Part shown: in pieces, positions 8,999-17,776 of the stretch | How the letters are laid out: each line of letters starts with the position of its first letter | Numbering within the stretch: position 1 is the first letter of the stretch | NCBI RefSeq assembly: GCF_000219605.1 | Contig: NC_015740.1 | Span: 4,154,001-4,218,000 of the forward strand | DNA: 64,000 bases | Direction of reading: 5' to 3' | Source of the DNA: Stutzerimonas stutzeri | GTDB taxonomy: Bacteria; Pseudomonadota; Gammaproteobacteria; Pseudomonadales; Pseudomonadaceae | Notes under the pieces: model-generated | What the model saw: only the letters and a program-made list of their open reading frames with translations | The model's database searches: none | What the model was told of the DNA's origin: nothing | Made by a program: the position numbers and the translations under genes

Positions 8999-10179
8999 GC
9001 GACCTTGATTTTCAGGAAGAAGTATTCCGAGTCCCGGAAACCGTAGGCCATGCGCTTGATGACCTTGATGCGGTTGTTCACGCCCTCCAAAACACTGGTG
9101 TGCATGGGGAAGTGAGCACTGGCGAGGATGCCCCGGGCATATTTGCGCAGGTTGCGGGCGAAGCGCTGTAGCGGCGCGAGGCCGCTGTCCCGGGCGTGCC
9201 GCAGCCAGGTTCGCCAGCGCCGCCAGCCCTCTCTTACGCTGGGGGCGTACCAGACATCCTTCAGGGCATCCTTGAGTACATAGACCGTAGCCAGCGGCTG
9301 GTTGGCCGCGAGCAGTTCCTGTAACTGCACGGCCTGTCCGTCCTTCAGGTTGTCGCGATTGCGCAGCAGCAGCCAACGACTTTGTTTGACCGCCTTTCGT
9401 GCCGGCTTGTCTTCGCGCAGGAGGTTGGCCTGGTCGACCCGGATTCGGTCAATCACATCTCGCCCGTAGCGCGCTACCACATGAAACAAGTCGTACACCA
9501 CTTCGGCTTGAGGGCAATGTTGCTTCACCTCCAGGTCGAAAGCCGTATTCATGTCCATGGCCACCGCCTCGATCTGCTGGCAGTGCTCGCCGAGCAATTC
9601 AAAGAACGGGCGGATCGCCTCGCGGCTGTTGCCGTGACCGACCCACAGCACCCGTGTTCGCTCGGCATCCATGATGACCGTGGCGTAGCGATGCCCCTTG
9701 TGCAGGGCGAATTCGTCCATCACCAGACGGCGGACGTCGCTGGAATCGAAGGCGCCTACCTCGGCTTCCAGGCGTCGTTTATCGAGCGTCTTGAGGGTGT
9801 GCCAGTGCAGCCCGGTGAGCTGGCTGACGTGGCTGATCGGCAGCAGCCGCAGCAGGCTTTCGAGCCAGATCCGTAACCGTTGGGTCAGGCGAGATGCAGG
9901 CTCCAGCCAGTCGATTCGCTCGGTCACCCGACCACAGTTCAGGCAATCGACTCGGCGCACTGGCAGTTGAAGCAGGACGCGCTGATCGAACAGATCACGA
10001 TCACGCACCAGACGAATCCGGCGCTCGTGAATCAACGGACTGAGCTGACCACAACGCCCGCACTTGGGCACTGAACCGGCTTGAGGCTCAAGCTCAATCA
10101 GAAGGGAGTTGTTGGCAGATGAACGGCAGGCAACGACGTCATAGCCTGGCCAGAACGAGGCAAGATCAATAGGATGCAC
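8977..10179 (-). CDS. ISL3-family transposase
   Basis: The 400-residue DDE transposase appears intact. An N-terminal zinc-finger-like CGRCGQ plus CLNCGR pair is followed by a helix-turn-helix-like region (about 105-135) and the catalytic core. Candidate acidic residues are in RRLVMDEFALHKG, EAVAMDMNTAFD and the late SVLEGVNNRIKVIKR segment with its Glu. The ATG at 10179 lies about 100 bases inside the element end. No frameshift is visible, so the element may still be active. Confidence 0.92.
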   Translation of the reverse strand: MHPIDLASFWPGYDVVACRSSANNSLLIELEPQAGSVPKCGRCGQLSPLIHERRIRLVRDRDLFDQRVLLQLPVRRVDCLNCGRVTERIDWLEPASRLTQRLRIWLESLLRLLPISHVSQLTGLHWHTLKTLDKRRLEAEVGAFDSSDVRRLVMDEFALHKGHRYATVIMDAERTRVLWVGHGNSREAIRPFFELLGEHCQQIEAVAMDMNTAFDLEVKQHCPQAEVVYDLFHVVARYGRDVIDRIRVDQANLLREDKPARKAVKQSRWLLLRNRDNLKDGQAVQLQELLAANQPLATVYVLKDALKDVWYAPSVREGWRRWRTWLRHARDSGLAPLQRFARNLRKYARGILASAHFPMHTSVLEGVNNRIKVIKRMAYGFRDSEYFFLKIKVAFPGKAR

Positions 10180-10253
10180 GGCGACAGCAGGGACAGGTGA
10201 AGGGTGTGTTTGGCGACTGCCAATTTACCTGCTTCCCTGACTGTCAACTCGCT

Positions 10254-10278
10254 CTTCCCCCAGAGTCCGCGATGAACC
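10254..10278. repeat. Right inverted repeat of the ISL3-family element
   Basis: The reverse complement of the left end, with 20 of 25 matching and the outermost 11 identical. The T6-A flank begins at 10279. Confidence 0.82.
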
Positions 10279-10421
10279 TTTTTTATGCCTGCACCCTCGC
10301 AACAGCCCGAAACACCGGGCTGACCCTGATCAGCTTCCGCAGCGCCCGGCCTGACTAGACTTACGTCCAATTGGGTCCGACCGACCCGCAGCCCACCATG
10401 AACAAAAAATGGAAGCCGACC

Positions 10422-12356
10422 ATGAGCACACCTGACGCCTTCGCCCAAGCTGGGAAGACGGCCGTACTGCAGAACATCCACGGCACCATGGAGTTCCTGC
10501 GCAAGTACGCCCCCTTCAACCAGATGGAGCCGGCCCACCTGGCCTATCTGGTGGAGAACTGTGAGCTGCGCTTCTATGCCGAAGGCGACTGCATCATTTC
10601 TCCCGAAGACGGCGTGGTGCAGCACTTCTATATCGTCAAGCAGGGCCGCGTGCACGGTCAGCGCCCGCACACCGCCAAGCGCGGCACCGATACCACCTTC
10701 GAGGTCATCGTCGGCGAGTGCTTTCCGATGGCGGCGCTGATGGGCGAGCGGGCGACCCGTACCGCACACCTGGCTGCCGAGGACACCTTCTGCTTCCTGC
10801 TCAACAAACCGGCCTTCGTCAACCTGGTGTCCAACTCGCCGGTGTTTCGCGACTTCGCCATGCGCGGCGTGAGCAGCCTGCTGGATCTGGTCAATCAGCA
10901 GGCGCAGATGCGCGCGGTGGAGAGCCTCGGCGAGAACTTCTCGCTGGAAACCAGCATCGGCGAGCTGGCCCTGCATCATCCCGTCTCCTGCCTGCCGTCC
11001 CGCCCGCTCAACGAAGCGGTGGCGATGATGCAGGAGGAGAACGTCGGCAGCATCGTCATCGTCGACGAAGCGCTGCATCCGCAGGGCATCTTTACCCTGC
11101 GTGACCTGCGACGAGCCATCGGTACGGGCACCACGGACCTGAGTCAGCCGATCGCCCAGTTCATGACCCACGATCCGTTCTACCTGCCGCCGGACGCCAC
11201 CGCGTTCGATGCGGCCATCGCCATGACCGAGCGGCATATCGCTCATGTCTGCGTGGTGGACAACGGCTTGCTGCGCGGTGTGATCTCCGAGCGCGACCTG
11301 TTTTCCCTGCAGCGCGTGGACCTCGTGCATCTGGCCCAAACCATCCGCCATGCCGATCGCGTCGACGCCCTGGTGGTCATCCGCAACCGCATCAAGCAGC
11401 TGGTCGACAACATGCTGGCCCACGGCGCCTCGTCGACGCAGATCACCCGCATCGTCACCCTGCTCAACGATCACACGGTGTGTCGGGTCATCGAACTGGC
11501 CATCGCGCATATGGGCGATCCGGGCGTGCCGTTCACCTGGCTGTGCTTCGGCAGCGAAGGGCGCCAGGAGCAGACCCTGCACACCGACCAGGACAACGGC
11601 ATTCTCTTCGAGGCCGCCGATGCCGCCGAGGCCGCGCACATCCGTGGCCGCCTGCTGCCGCTGGCCGAGCGTATCAACCGTGACCTCGACACCTGCGGCT
11701 TCACCCTGTGCAAGGGCAACATCATGGCCAGCAATCCGCAGCTGTGCCTGTCGCGGCAGGAATGGAGCCGCCGCTTCAGCTCCTTTGTCCGTGAGGCGAC
11801 GCCGGAAAACCTGCTCGGCAGCACCATCTATTTCGACCTGCGCAGCATCTGGGGCCCGGCCGAAGGTTGCGAGCAGCTGCGCCAGGATCTGCTCGACGAG
11901 ATCAAGGACAACAGCCTGTTCCAGCGCATGATGGCGGACAACGCCCTGCGCCATCGCCCCCCGGTCGGCCGCTTCCGCGACTTCGTGGTGGCACGCAAGG
12001 GCGAAGGCAAAGACACCCTGGACCTGAAGGTGCAGGGACTGACTCCGTTCGTCGACGGCGCACGCCTGCTGGCGCTGAGCAACGACATCGGCACCTGCAA
12101 CACCCTCGAGCGCCTGCGCAAGCTGGTGGAAAAGGGCGTGATAGAACCCAAGGATGGCGCAGCCTACGAAGAGGCCTACCACTTCATCCAGCAGACCCGC
12201 ATGCAGCAGCATCAGCAGCAGGCACGCGATGGACTGCCCTATTCCAATCGCCTGGATCCGGATACGCTCAATGTGTTGGATCGACGCATCCTGCGCGAGT
12301 CCTTTCGCCAGGCCCAGCGTCTCCAGGCCAGCCTCGCGGTGCGCTATCAACTATGA
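10422..12356 (+). CDS. cNMP-binding / CBS / DUF294 nucleotidyltransferase-like signalling protein
   Basis: The 644 residues carry four parts in order: a cyclic-nucleotide-binding-like domain (about 25-140), a CBS pair (about 180-300, with VGSIVIVDE and HVCVVDNGLLRGVISERDL), a DUF294 nucleotidyltransferase-like domain (about 310-450) and DUF294_C (about 480-630). The nucleotidyltransferase core GSEGRQEQTLHTDQDNG (377-393) keeps the acidic pair expected for metal binding, as in GlnD-like enzymes. ATG 10422 was chosen because GGAAG lies nine bases upstream; ATG 10398 lacks a site. Its stop overlaps the next start (ATGA). The target is unknown; linkage to a sodium:solute symporter suggests control of solute uptake or use (inference). 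Confidence 0.88.
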   Translation: MSTPDAFAQAGKTAVLQNIHGTMEFLRKYAPFNQMEPAHLAYLVENCELRFYAEGDCIISPEDGVVQHFYIVKQGRVHGQRPHTAKRGTDTTFEVIVGECFPMAALMGERATRTAHLAAEDTFCFLLNKPAFVNLVSNSPVFRDFAMRGVSSLLDLVNQQAQMRAVESLGENFSLETSIGELALHHPVSCLPSRPLNEAVAMMQEENVGSIVIVDEALHPQGIFTLRDLRRAIGTGTTDLSQPIAQFMTHDPFYLPPDATAFDAAIAMTERHIAHVCVVDNGLLRGVISERDLFSLQRVDLVHLAQTIRHADRVDALVVIRNRIKQLVDNMLAHGASSTQITRIVTLLNDHTVCRVIELAIAHMGDPGVPFTWLCFGSEGRQEQTLHTDQDNGILFEAADAAEAAHIRGRLLPLAERINRDLDTCGFTLCKGNIMASNPQLCLSRQEWSRRFSSFVREATPENLLGSTIYFDLRSIWGPAEGCEQLRQDLLDEIKDNSLFQRMMADNALRHRPPVGRFRDFVVARKGEGKDTLDLKVQGLTPFVDGARLLALSNDIGTCNTLERLRKLVEKGVIEPKDGAAYEEAYHFIQQTRMQQHQQQARDGLPYSNRLDPDTLNVLDRRILRESFRQAQRLQASLAVRYQL

Positions 12357-13060
12357 GCATGTTCTGGTTCAACCCACGCGGTCCGAAGTTGCCTCCCGAG
12401 CAGCAGCAACGCGTTGCCGAGCTGCCGCGCCCGGAACTGCCGCAGCCCGTTCCGCTACGCCAGCAACGACTGGTGGTGCTGGATCTGGAAACGACCGGGC
12501 TGCACCTCAAGCGCGACCTGGTCATCGCCATCGGCGCGGTGGTCATCGAGGACGGCGCGATCGATTATTCGCAGCAGTTCGAATGCACGCTGTGCCGTCA
12601 GGTCAAGGTCAATGAAAGCGTGCTGATCCATGGCATCGCGCCTAGCGAACTGGCCAACGGGCTGCCGCCGGCCGAAGCGCTGCTCAGCTTCATGGAGTTT
12701 GCCGCGGGCAGCATCGTCCTGGCCTTTCACGCCCCGTTCGACCAACGCATGCTGGGCCGCGCGCTGAAGAACGAGCTGGGCTATTCGCTGGAGAACAGCT
12801 TCCTCGACGTGGCCGACCTGGCCCCGATGCTGTTCCCCGAAGCGATGATCCACCGCGGCAGCCTGGACCACTGGCTCGACTACTTCAACATCCATATCCC
12901 GCAGCGTCACAATGCGTCCGCCGACGCCATGGCGACAGCCGAGATCGCGCTGATCCTGCTCAATCGTGCCCAGCGCATCGGCCTGACCACCTTCGACGAG
13001 CTGGCGCAGCGCCTCAGGTGCTGGCAGCGCGCCCGCAAGGCCGCATTCAATTCGATCTGA
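12353..13060 (+). CDS. DnaQ/PolC-type 3'-5' exonuclease
   Basis: The 235-residue DEDD exonuclease has Exo I LDLETTG (D44, E46), Exo II AFHAPFDQRML (D130) and Exo III HNASADAMAT (H186, D191), so the DEDDh active site looks complete. The family includes the epsilon proofreading subunit and RNases such as RNase T; no polymerase-binding tail is seen. Translation is coupled to the DUF294 protein through a 4-base ATGA overlap, implying a joint role. The same pair sits by a sodium:solute symporter in other pseudomonads (from memory, PA3232-PA3233). The substrate is unknown. Confidence 0.88.
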   Translation: MSMFWFNPRGPKLPPEQQQRVAELPRPELPQPVPLRQQRLVVLDLETTGLHLKRDLVIAIGAVVIEDGAIDYSQQFECTLCRQVKVNESVLIHGIAPSELANGLPPAEALLSFMEFAAGSIVLAFHAPFDQRMLGRALKNELGYSLENSFLDVADLAPMLFPEAMIHRGSLDHWLDYFNIHIPQRHNASADAMATAEIALILLNRAQRIGLTTFDELAQRLRCWQRARKAAFNSI

Positions 13061-13172
13061 ACCTGACGACACGACCGCGGCCGTTCGGGCCGCGATGACG
13101 GACACAGATGCAGCCATGCCCGAAAGGACAGGACGACCCAAATCTCGGGCCGCCCACGCATGAAGTGACGGT

Positions 13173-13196
13173 GCGCATCAGATCACGCTGATGCGC
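13173..13196. terminator. Hairpin between convergent genes, possible terminator
   Basis: A perfect 9-bp stem (13173-13181 with 13188-13196) and 6-base loop lie between the exonuclease gene and the convergent membrane-protein gene. A second 7-bp GC stem is at 13076-13094. Neither has a T-run, so intrinsic termination is uncertain. Confidence 0.4.
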
Positions 13197-13204
13197 GTAC
13201 GGAA

Positions 13205-13723
13205 TCAGCGCCCGCTTTCGCAGATGGACCGATACAGCGGCGAATCCTGCTGGAGCTGGGTCAGTGTCTCGACCTTCGCCTCGCCGGCTTCATTCAACCG
13301 GAACATCGCCTTCTCTCTGCACAGCAACTGATAGCGTCCACTTTGCACGGTGGACATCAGGCTGGTCTTTTCGAAGCGATACAGCACGAAGCGGGCAACG
13401 CGACCCTGCTCGGTGTCCTGAATCTGCGCATTGGCTTCATCCAGCACGGTGTAGGCCAGCGGCATCGGGAACGCCAGGGTCCAGGGTCGCCAGAGCATGT
13501 TGCCTTTCTCGCTCGATACCACCACCGAACCCTCCGGCAGACGGGCCTGGGTGCTCTCGAACCAGGTGTATTCGTAGTGGATGGTGTACGCCAGCATGCC
13601 CAGGCCAGCACCTACCGGAATGATCCACTTCGGCAGGCGCTTGCGCATCAAGGAGCGCAGCGCCAGTGCAATCCCCGCACCCGCCGTACCGGCGACAATT
13701 GCAGCAATCAGATGCCAGAACAT
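13205..13723 (-). CDS. Small membrane protein of the symporter locus, function unknown
   Basis: The product has 172 residues. One or two N-terminal membrane segments (about 3-22 and 33-50) are followed by a polar domain of about 120 residues with two Cys (LLCREK, SICESGR). No known enzymatic motif was recognised. ATG 13723 is preceded by AGGGGAG at seven bases; the TTG six bases further up is too close to that site. It lies downstream of the symporter on the same strand but behind a strong terminator. Its position between the exonuclease and symporter genes matches other pseudomonads, so it probably belongs to the module. Confidence 0.75.
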   Translation of the reverse strand: MFWHLIAAIVAGTAGAGIALALRSLMRKRLPKWIIPVGAGLGMLAYTIHYEYTWFESTQARLPEGSVVVSSEKGNMLWRPWTLAFPMPLAYTVLDEANAQIQDTEQGRVARFVLYRFEKTSLMSTVQSGRYQLLCREKAMFRLNEAGEAKVETLTQLQQDSPLYRSICESGR

Positions 13724-13736
13724 ATACAACTCCCCT

Positions 13737-13768
13737 AAAAAAATCGGGCTTCCAATTGGAAGCCCGAC
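13737..13768 (-). terminator. Rho-independent terminator of the DUF4212-symporter operon
   Basis: A perfect 10-bp stem (13744-13753 with 13758-13767) and AATT loop are followed on the minus strand by seven Ts (13743-13737). Confidence 0.92.
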
Positions 13769-15501
13769 TTCTACCTCAACCTTGTTTCAGACAGGGTCTG
13801 ATGTCTGGTTGCATTATCGATCAGTGATCAAGCGCAGCGCCAGCACCTTTCGGGGTACGCACGCTCTCGACCAGATCCTGGATTTCCTGCGGCGGAGCCT
13901 GAGTCGCCAGGGACACGGCATAGGCCACGATGAAGTTCAGGATCGCACCCACGGCACCGAAGGCCTGCGGGGAGATACCCATCCACCACTGATCAGGCGT
14001 GTTGGCCAGGCTGTTGGTGCCAGGGATGAAGAACCAGCCCAGGTACAGGAAGATGTACACCGCGGTGGACACCACACCTACCAGCATACCGGCCACAGCA
14101 CCTGCGCTGTTCACGCGCTTGGAGAAGATACCCATCATCAGCGCCGGGAACAGGCTCGCTGCAGCGAGACCGAACGCCAGTGCCACTACCTGAGCCGCGA
14201 AGCCCGGCGGGTTCAGACCCAGATAGGTCGCCAGGAGAATGGCTGCCGTCATGGACAGACGAGCGGCCAGCATCTCGTTCTTCTCGCTGATCTTCGGATT
14301 GATGAGCGTCTTGATCAGGTCATGACTGATTGCCGAGGAGATCGCCAGCAGCAGACCAGCCGCAGTGGACAGCGCCGCCGCGATGGCACCCGCCGCGATC
14401 AGGCCGATGACCCAGCCTGGCAGGTTGGCGATTTCCGGGTTGGCCAGAACGATGATGTCGTTGTTCACGGTCAGCTCGTTGCCGTTCCAGCCACGCTCCT
14501 GCGCAGTCGGAGTGAAGGCAGCGCTGGCGTCGTTGTACATCTGTACGCGACCGTCGCCGTTCTTGTCTTCCCACTTGATCAGACCGGTACGTTCCCAGGT
14601 CTGCACCCACTCAGGACGATCTTCGTAGCGGATTGCTTCAGCCTGCGGGCCTTCCGGATAGATGGTCTGAACCAGGTTCAGACGAGCCATGGAGGCAACA
14701 GCCGGAGCGGTGAGGTACAGCAGGGCGATGAACACCAGAGTCCAGCCAGCGGACCAGCGAGCGTCAGCTACCTTCGGTACGGTGAAGAAGCGGATGATCA
14801 CGTGCGGCAGACCAGCGGTACCGATCATCAGCGACAGGGTGAACAGGAACATGTTCAGCTTGTTGTCGATGTCGGCGGTGTAGGCAGCGAAGCCCAGGTC
14901 GGTTACGACCTGATCCAGCTTGTCCAGCAGCGGCACGCCGGAGTCGACGTGAGTGCCGAACATGCCGAGCATCGGGATCGGGTTGCCAGTCAGCTGCATG
15001 GCAATGAACACGGCCGGAATGGTGTAGGCGATGATCAGAACGATGTACTGAGCCACCTGGGTGTAGGTGATGCCCTTCATGCCGCCGAATACCGCGTAGG
15101 CGAACACGATCGCGGCAGCGATCCAGATACCAGCGGAGTTGCTCACTTCCAGGAAGCGGGAGAACGCCACACCAGCACCGGCCATCTGACCGATTACGTA
15201 AGTAACGGAGATGAGGATGAGGCAGATGACGGCTACCAGGCGCGCACCACGGCTGTAGAACCGGTCACCGATGAAGTCCGGTACGGTGAACTTGCCGAAT
15301 TTGCGCAGATAGGGGGCCAGCAGCATGGCCAGCAGCACGTAGCCACCGGTCCAGCCCATCAGGTACACGGAGGTGGCATAACCGCCGGAGGCGATGATAC
15401 CGGCCATGGAGATGAAGGATGCCGCAGACATCCAGTCTGCCGCAGTCGCCATACCGTTGGTTACAGGGTGAACGCCACCGCCGGCGACGTAGAATTCCTT
15501 A

Positions 15502-15518
15502 GGGAAACTCTGAAGAAG
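15502..15518. repeat. Left inverted repeat of the IS5 element
   Basis: Outer bases GGGA and inner TCTGAAG are shared with the reverse complement of 16679-16695. Confidence 0.85.
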
Positions 15519-15567
15519 ACTTCCTGATTTTGGCAAGATCCCCGGACTCCACTCACCGAGTTTTCCG

Positions 15568-16548
15568 ATGAAGCAGATGACCTTCGCCGATGCCGAGTAC
15601 GCCGGCAAGCGCAAGCAGACCCGCAAAGAGCTGTTCCTGATCGAGATGGATCGGGTGGTGCCCTGGAAGGGGCTGATAGCCCTGATCGACCCGCACTACC
15701 CCAAGGGCGAAGGTGGTCGCCCAGCCTACCCGTTGATGGCGATGCTGCGCGTACATCTGATGCAGAACTGGTTTGGCTACAGCGACCCGGCGATGGAGGA
15801 AGCGCTGTACGAGACCACCATCCTGCGCCAGTTTGCTGGACTGAGCCTGGAGCGCATTCCGGACGAAACCACCATCCTCAACTTCCGCCGCCTGCTGGAG
15901 AAACACGAACTGGCCGCCGGCATCCTGGCTGTGATCAATGGCTACCTGGGTGACCGAGGTTTGTCGTTGCGCCAAGGCACCATCGTCGATGCCACGCTGA
16001 TCAATGCGCCGAGTTCGACCAAGAATAAAGACAGCAAACGCGACCCGGAAATGCACCAGACCAAGAAGGGTAACCAGTACTACTTCGGCATGAAGGCGCA
16101 CATCGGCGTGGATGACGAGTCGGGTTTGGTGCACAGCGTAGTAGGCACTGCCGCCAACGTGGCGGACGTTACCCAAGTCGACAAGTTGTTGCATGGCGAG
16201 GAAAACGTGGTCTGCGCTGATGCCGGTTATACCGGTGTCGAGAAGCGTGCCGAACATGATGGTCGTGAGGTGATCTGGCAGGTGGCGGCACGGCGCAGCA
16301 CTTACAAGAAACTGGGCAAGAGCAGCCCGCTTTACAAAGCCAGGCGCAAGATCGAGAAGGCCAAAGCCCAGGTGCGGGCCAAGGTCGAACACCCGTTCCG
16401 GGTGATCAAGCGCCAATTTGGCTATGTGAAGACGCGCTTCCGTGGCCTGGCAAAGAACACCGCGCAACTGGTGACACTCTTCGCGCTGTCGAATCTGTGG
16501 ATGGCTCGACGACATTTACTGACGAATGCAGGAGAGGTGCGCCTGTAA
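15568..16548 (+). CDS. IS5-family transposase
   Basis: The 326-residue DDE transposase appears complete. Catalytic regions are seen as IVDATLIN (first Asp), VCADAGYTG (second Asp) and VRAKVEHPFRVIKRQ, which fits the R-x3-E-x6-K part of the IS4/IS5 signature with its Glu. A DUF772-like N-terminal domain contains YPLMAMLRVHLMQNWFGYSD. The ATG at 15568 is 66 bases inside the left end. No internal stop or frameshift is visible, so the element may be active. Confidence 0.95.
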   Translation: MKQMTFADAEYAGKRKQTRKELFLIEMDRVVPWKGLIALIDPHYPKGEGGRPAYPLMAMLRVHLMQNWFGYSDPAMEEALYETTILRQFAGLSLERIPDETTILNFRRLLEKHELAAGILAVINGYLGDRGLSLRQGTIVDATLINAPSSTKNKDSKRDPEMHQTKKGNQYYFGMKAHIGVDDESGLVHSVVGTAANVADVTQVDKLLHGEENVVCADAGYTGVEKRAEHDGREVIWQVAARRSTYKKLGKSSPLYKARRKIEKAKAQVRAKVEHPFRVIKRQFGYVKTRFRGLAKNTAQLVTLFALSNLWMARRHLLTNAGEVRL

Positions 16549-16678
16549 TGTGGAAAATGGCTGCTGCGAGGTGCTCGCGGCGGCTAAAAACACAGAAATA
16601 AGCGGGCGATCTGATCGTTTTTGATCGGTTGACCGCTTTCAAAATCGGCGGAGGCTGAAGTCAGCCAGAAATACAGGG

Positions 16679-16695
16679 CTACTTCAGACCATCCC
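16679..16695. repeat. Right inverted repeat of the IS5 element
   Basis: Reverse complement reads GGGATGGTCTGAAGTAG, matching the left end at 13 of 17 positions. The TTA duplication follows at 16696-16698. Confidence 0.85.
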
Positions 16696-16792
16696 TTAGT
16701 CGACCCGGCGCGAGCCCAGACCGCGATCCCGATATAGAGCAGGAACGAGGCGCCCACGAACAACATGTTGATCCAATATTGGCTCATGGTGG

Positions 16793-17056
16793 TTACTCCT
16801 CAACCCCGAATTCCTTGTCCAGTTTGTTCAGCCGCCACGCGTAGTGGAAGATGATCGCAATGAACACGATGATGGAACCCTGTTGAGCGAACCAGAAGCC
16901 AAGATCCGTTCCCCCTACAGGGATACCGGATACCAGCGGACGCAGGAGGATACCGAAACCATATGAGACAAGAGCCCAGACCACTAAGCTCCAAGTGATA
17001 AGGCGAACATTCGCCTTCCAGTACGCAGCAGCATTTTCTTTATCGTTGTCGGCCAT
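16793..17056 (-). CDS. DUF4212 small subunit of a sodium:solute symporter
   Basis: The 87-residue protein has two membrane helices. The DUF4212 pattern is clear: AYWKANVRLITWSLVVW, then GTDLGFWFAQQGSIIVF and YAWRLNKLDKEFGVEE. ATG 17056 has a GGAGA site; the longer upstream frame has no family similarity. The symporter starts six bases after its stop, so the two form an operon. In this strain the partner subunit is disrupted by IS5, leaving the small subunit without an intact partner at this locus. Confidence 0.92.
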   Translation of the reverse strand: MADNDKENAAAYWKANVRLITWSLVVWALVSYGFGILLRPLVSGIPVGGTDLGFWFAQQGSIIVFIAIIFHYAWRLNKLDKEFGVEE

Positions 17057-17776
17057 TGACGTTCTCCGCCTTATTTTTATTGCGTGTGAAGGGAACCCAC
17101 ATGCTGAATTTAACAGGGCAGGGTTTATGAATGAAAGCCCCGACTTTAGTCTGACAAACAACCCGCAAAGACCAATCCAGATGCCGAAAAGCGCCGCCGC
17201 AAAGCGTCCCAGGCTGGCGATTTGCCACGAACCGACCTGCTCGCCGTAACCTTTGTGGCAGACGGTTTTGACGCATGCAGGTGCGGCGGGCTGACGCGGC
17301 GCTCCTCCCACCTTCGGGCAGTCGCCTCGGACGCATATCGAGACCGACCGGTCACGAAATTAAATTCACCGCGTAATTATCATCCCCAAGTTCGAAAAGT
17401 ATAACTTGGAGATTGAACTCTTAATGAAAGATAAATATTTAAAAAACAAGAGCAATGAACTTAAGAAAACGATGTAATTAACTTATCGTCAGTTCATTGC
17501 CTTTTGATTGCAAACGAAGCGGTCGCCACACTCCATCGAGGCAGCCTCCCTCAAGCAGGTTTCCAGAGGTCGTGGCGCGCGGATAGACGGACGTCGAGCC
17601 GCACGTCGACGCCTCACATGCCAGCAGCGCCCTGCGGGCACCCTCGAGCCTGGCTCGGAGCCGAACAGGGCTGGCTACGGCAGGCCTTGCGGCCTATCGG
17701 CAGGCGCGAAGCGGAGAGACGACCTGGCCGGACAGATGCCGTTCGGCGCAGGTCGCGTGCAGTTGGTGACCTGCGT
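17057..17776. other. Non-coding region upstream of the symporter operon, with AT-rich core
   Basis: No convincing gene was found in these 720 bases. The part near the DUF4212 gene (17057-17340) should carry its promoter and regulator sites, but none was identified with confidence. From about 17345 to 17515 the sequence becomes strikingly AT-rich against the GC-rich surroundings and contains a nested hairpin (17452-17500). From 17520 to 17776 it is GC-rich again; short frames there have no recognisable features. Confidence 0.6.
17452..17500. repeat. Nested inverted repeat in the AT-rich island
   Basis: A perfect 10-bp outer arm (GCAATGAACT at 17452-17461 with AGTTCATTGC at 17491-17500) encloses a small inner CGAT/ATCG pairing (17470-17488). 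It could be a structured RNA, an operator or a relic of a mobile element. Confidence 0.5.

Larger units (their letters stand above)
8974..10278 (-). mobile_element. ISL3-family insertion sequence
   Basis: The element is 1305 bp with one transposase gene nearly filling it. The ends form an imperfect 25-bp inverted repeat (20 of 25 matching, the outer 11 identical: GGTTCATCGCG). TTTTTTA flanks both sides (8967-8973 and 10279-10285). ISL3 elements usually duplicate 8 bp, and here the left flank has one T more than the right, so the duplication is either 7 bp or an 8-bp one that lost a T. Insertion is in the T-tract of the glcB terminator and interrupts no gene. Confidence 0.88.
15502..16695 (+). 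mobile_element. IS5-family insertion sequence
   Basis: The element is 1194 bp, typical of the IS5 group. The ends are an imperfect 17-bp inverted repeat (GGGAnnnTCTGAAGnAG, 13 of 17). The target duplication is TTA (15499-15501 and 16696-16698). It is inserted in the symporter gene in the opposite orientation, and precise removal restores the target reading frame. Confidence 0.95.
13821..16787 (-). pseudogene. Sodium:solute symporter (SSS family, VC_2705 type), split by IS5
   Basis: The gene encodes the large subunit of a sodium:solute symporter that works with the small DUF4212 subunit; acetate-like organic acids are the usual guess for this group. It is broken into an N-terminal piece (16699-16787, MSQYWINMLFVGASFLLYIG... 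to Ser-Thr) and a long C-terminal piece (13821-15501, starting at EFYVAGGG). Joining them after deleting the element and one TTA copy gives ...AGSTKEFYVAGG in frame and 589 residues, the normal family length. The first membrane helix is separated from the other dozen, so transport is probably lost. The C-terminal piece is open into the element and could start on an internal ATG. Confidence 0.95.

Noticed and set aside
13581..15527. Plus-strand frame of 648 codons over the symporter
   Set aside because: Antisense to conserved membrane segments; Gly/His/Gln-rich shadow.
13821..15626. Taking the symporter as an intact 601-residue gene starting at 15626
   Set aside because: The first 45 or so residues come from the IS5 end; the true N-terminus lies beyond the element at 16787.
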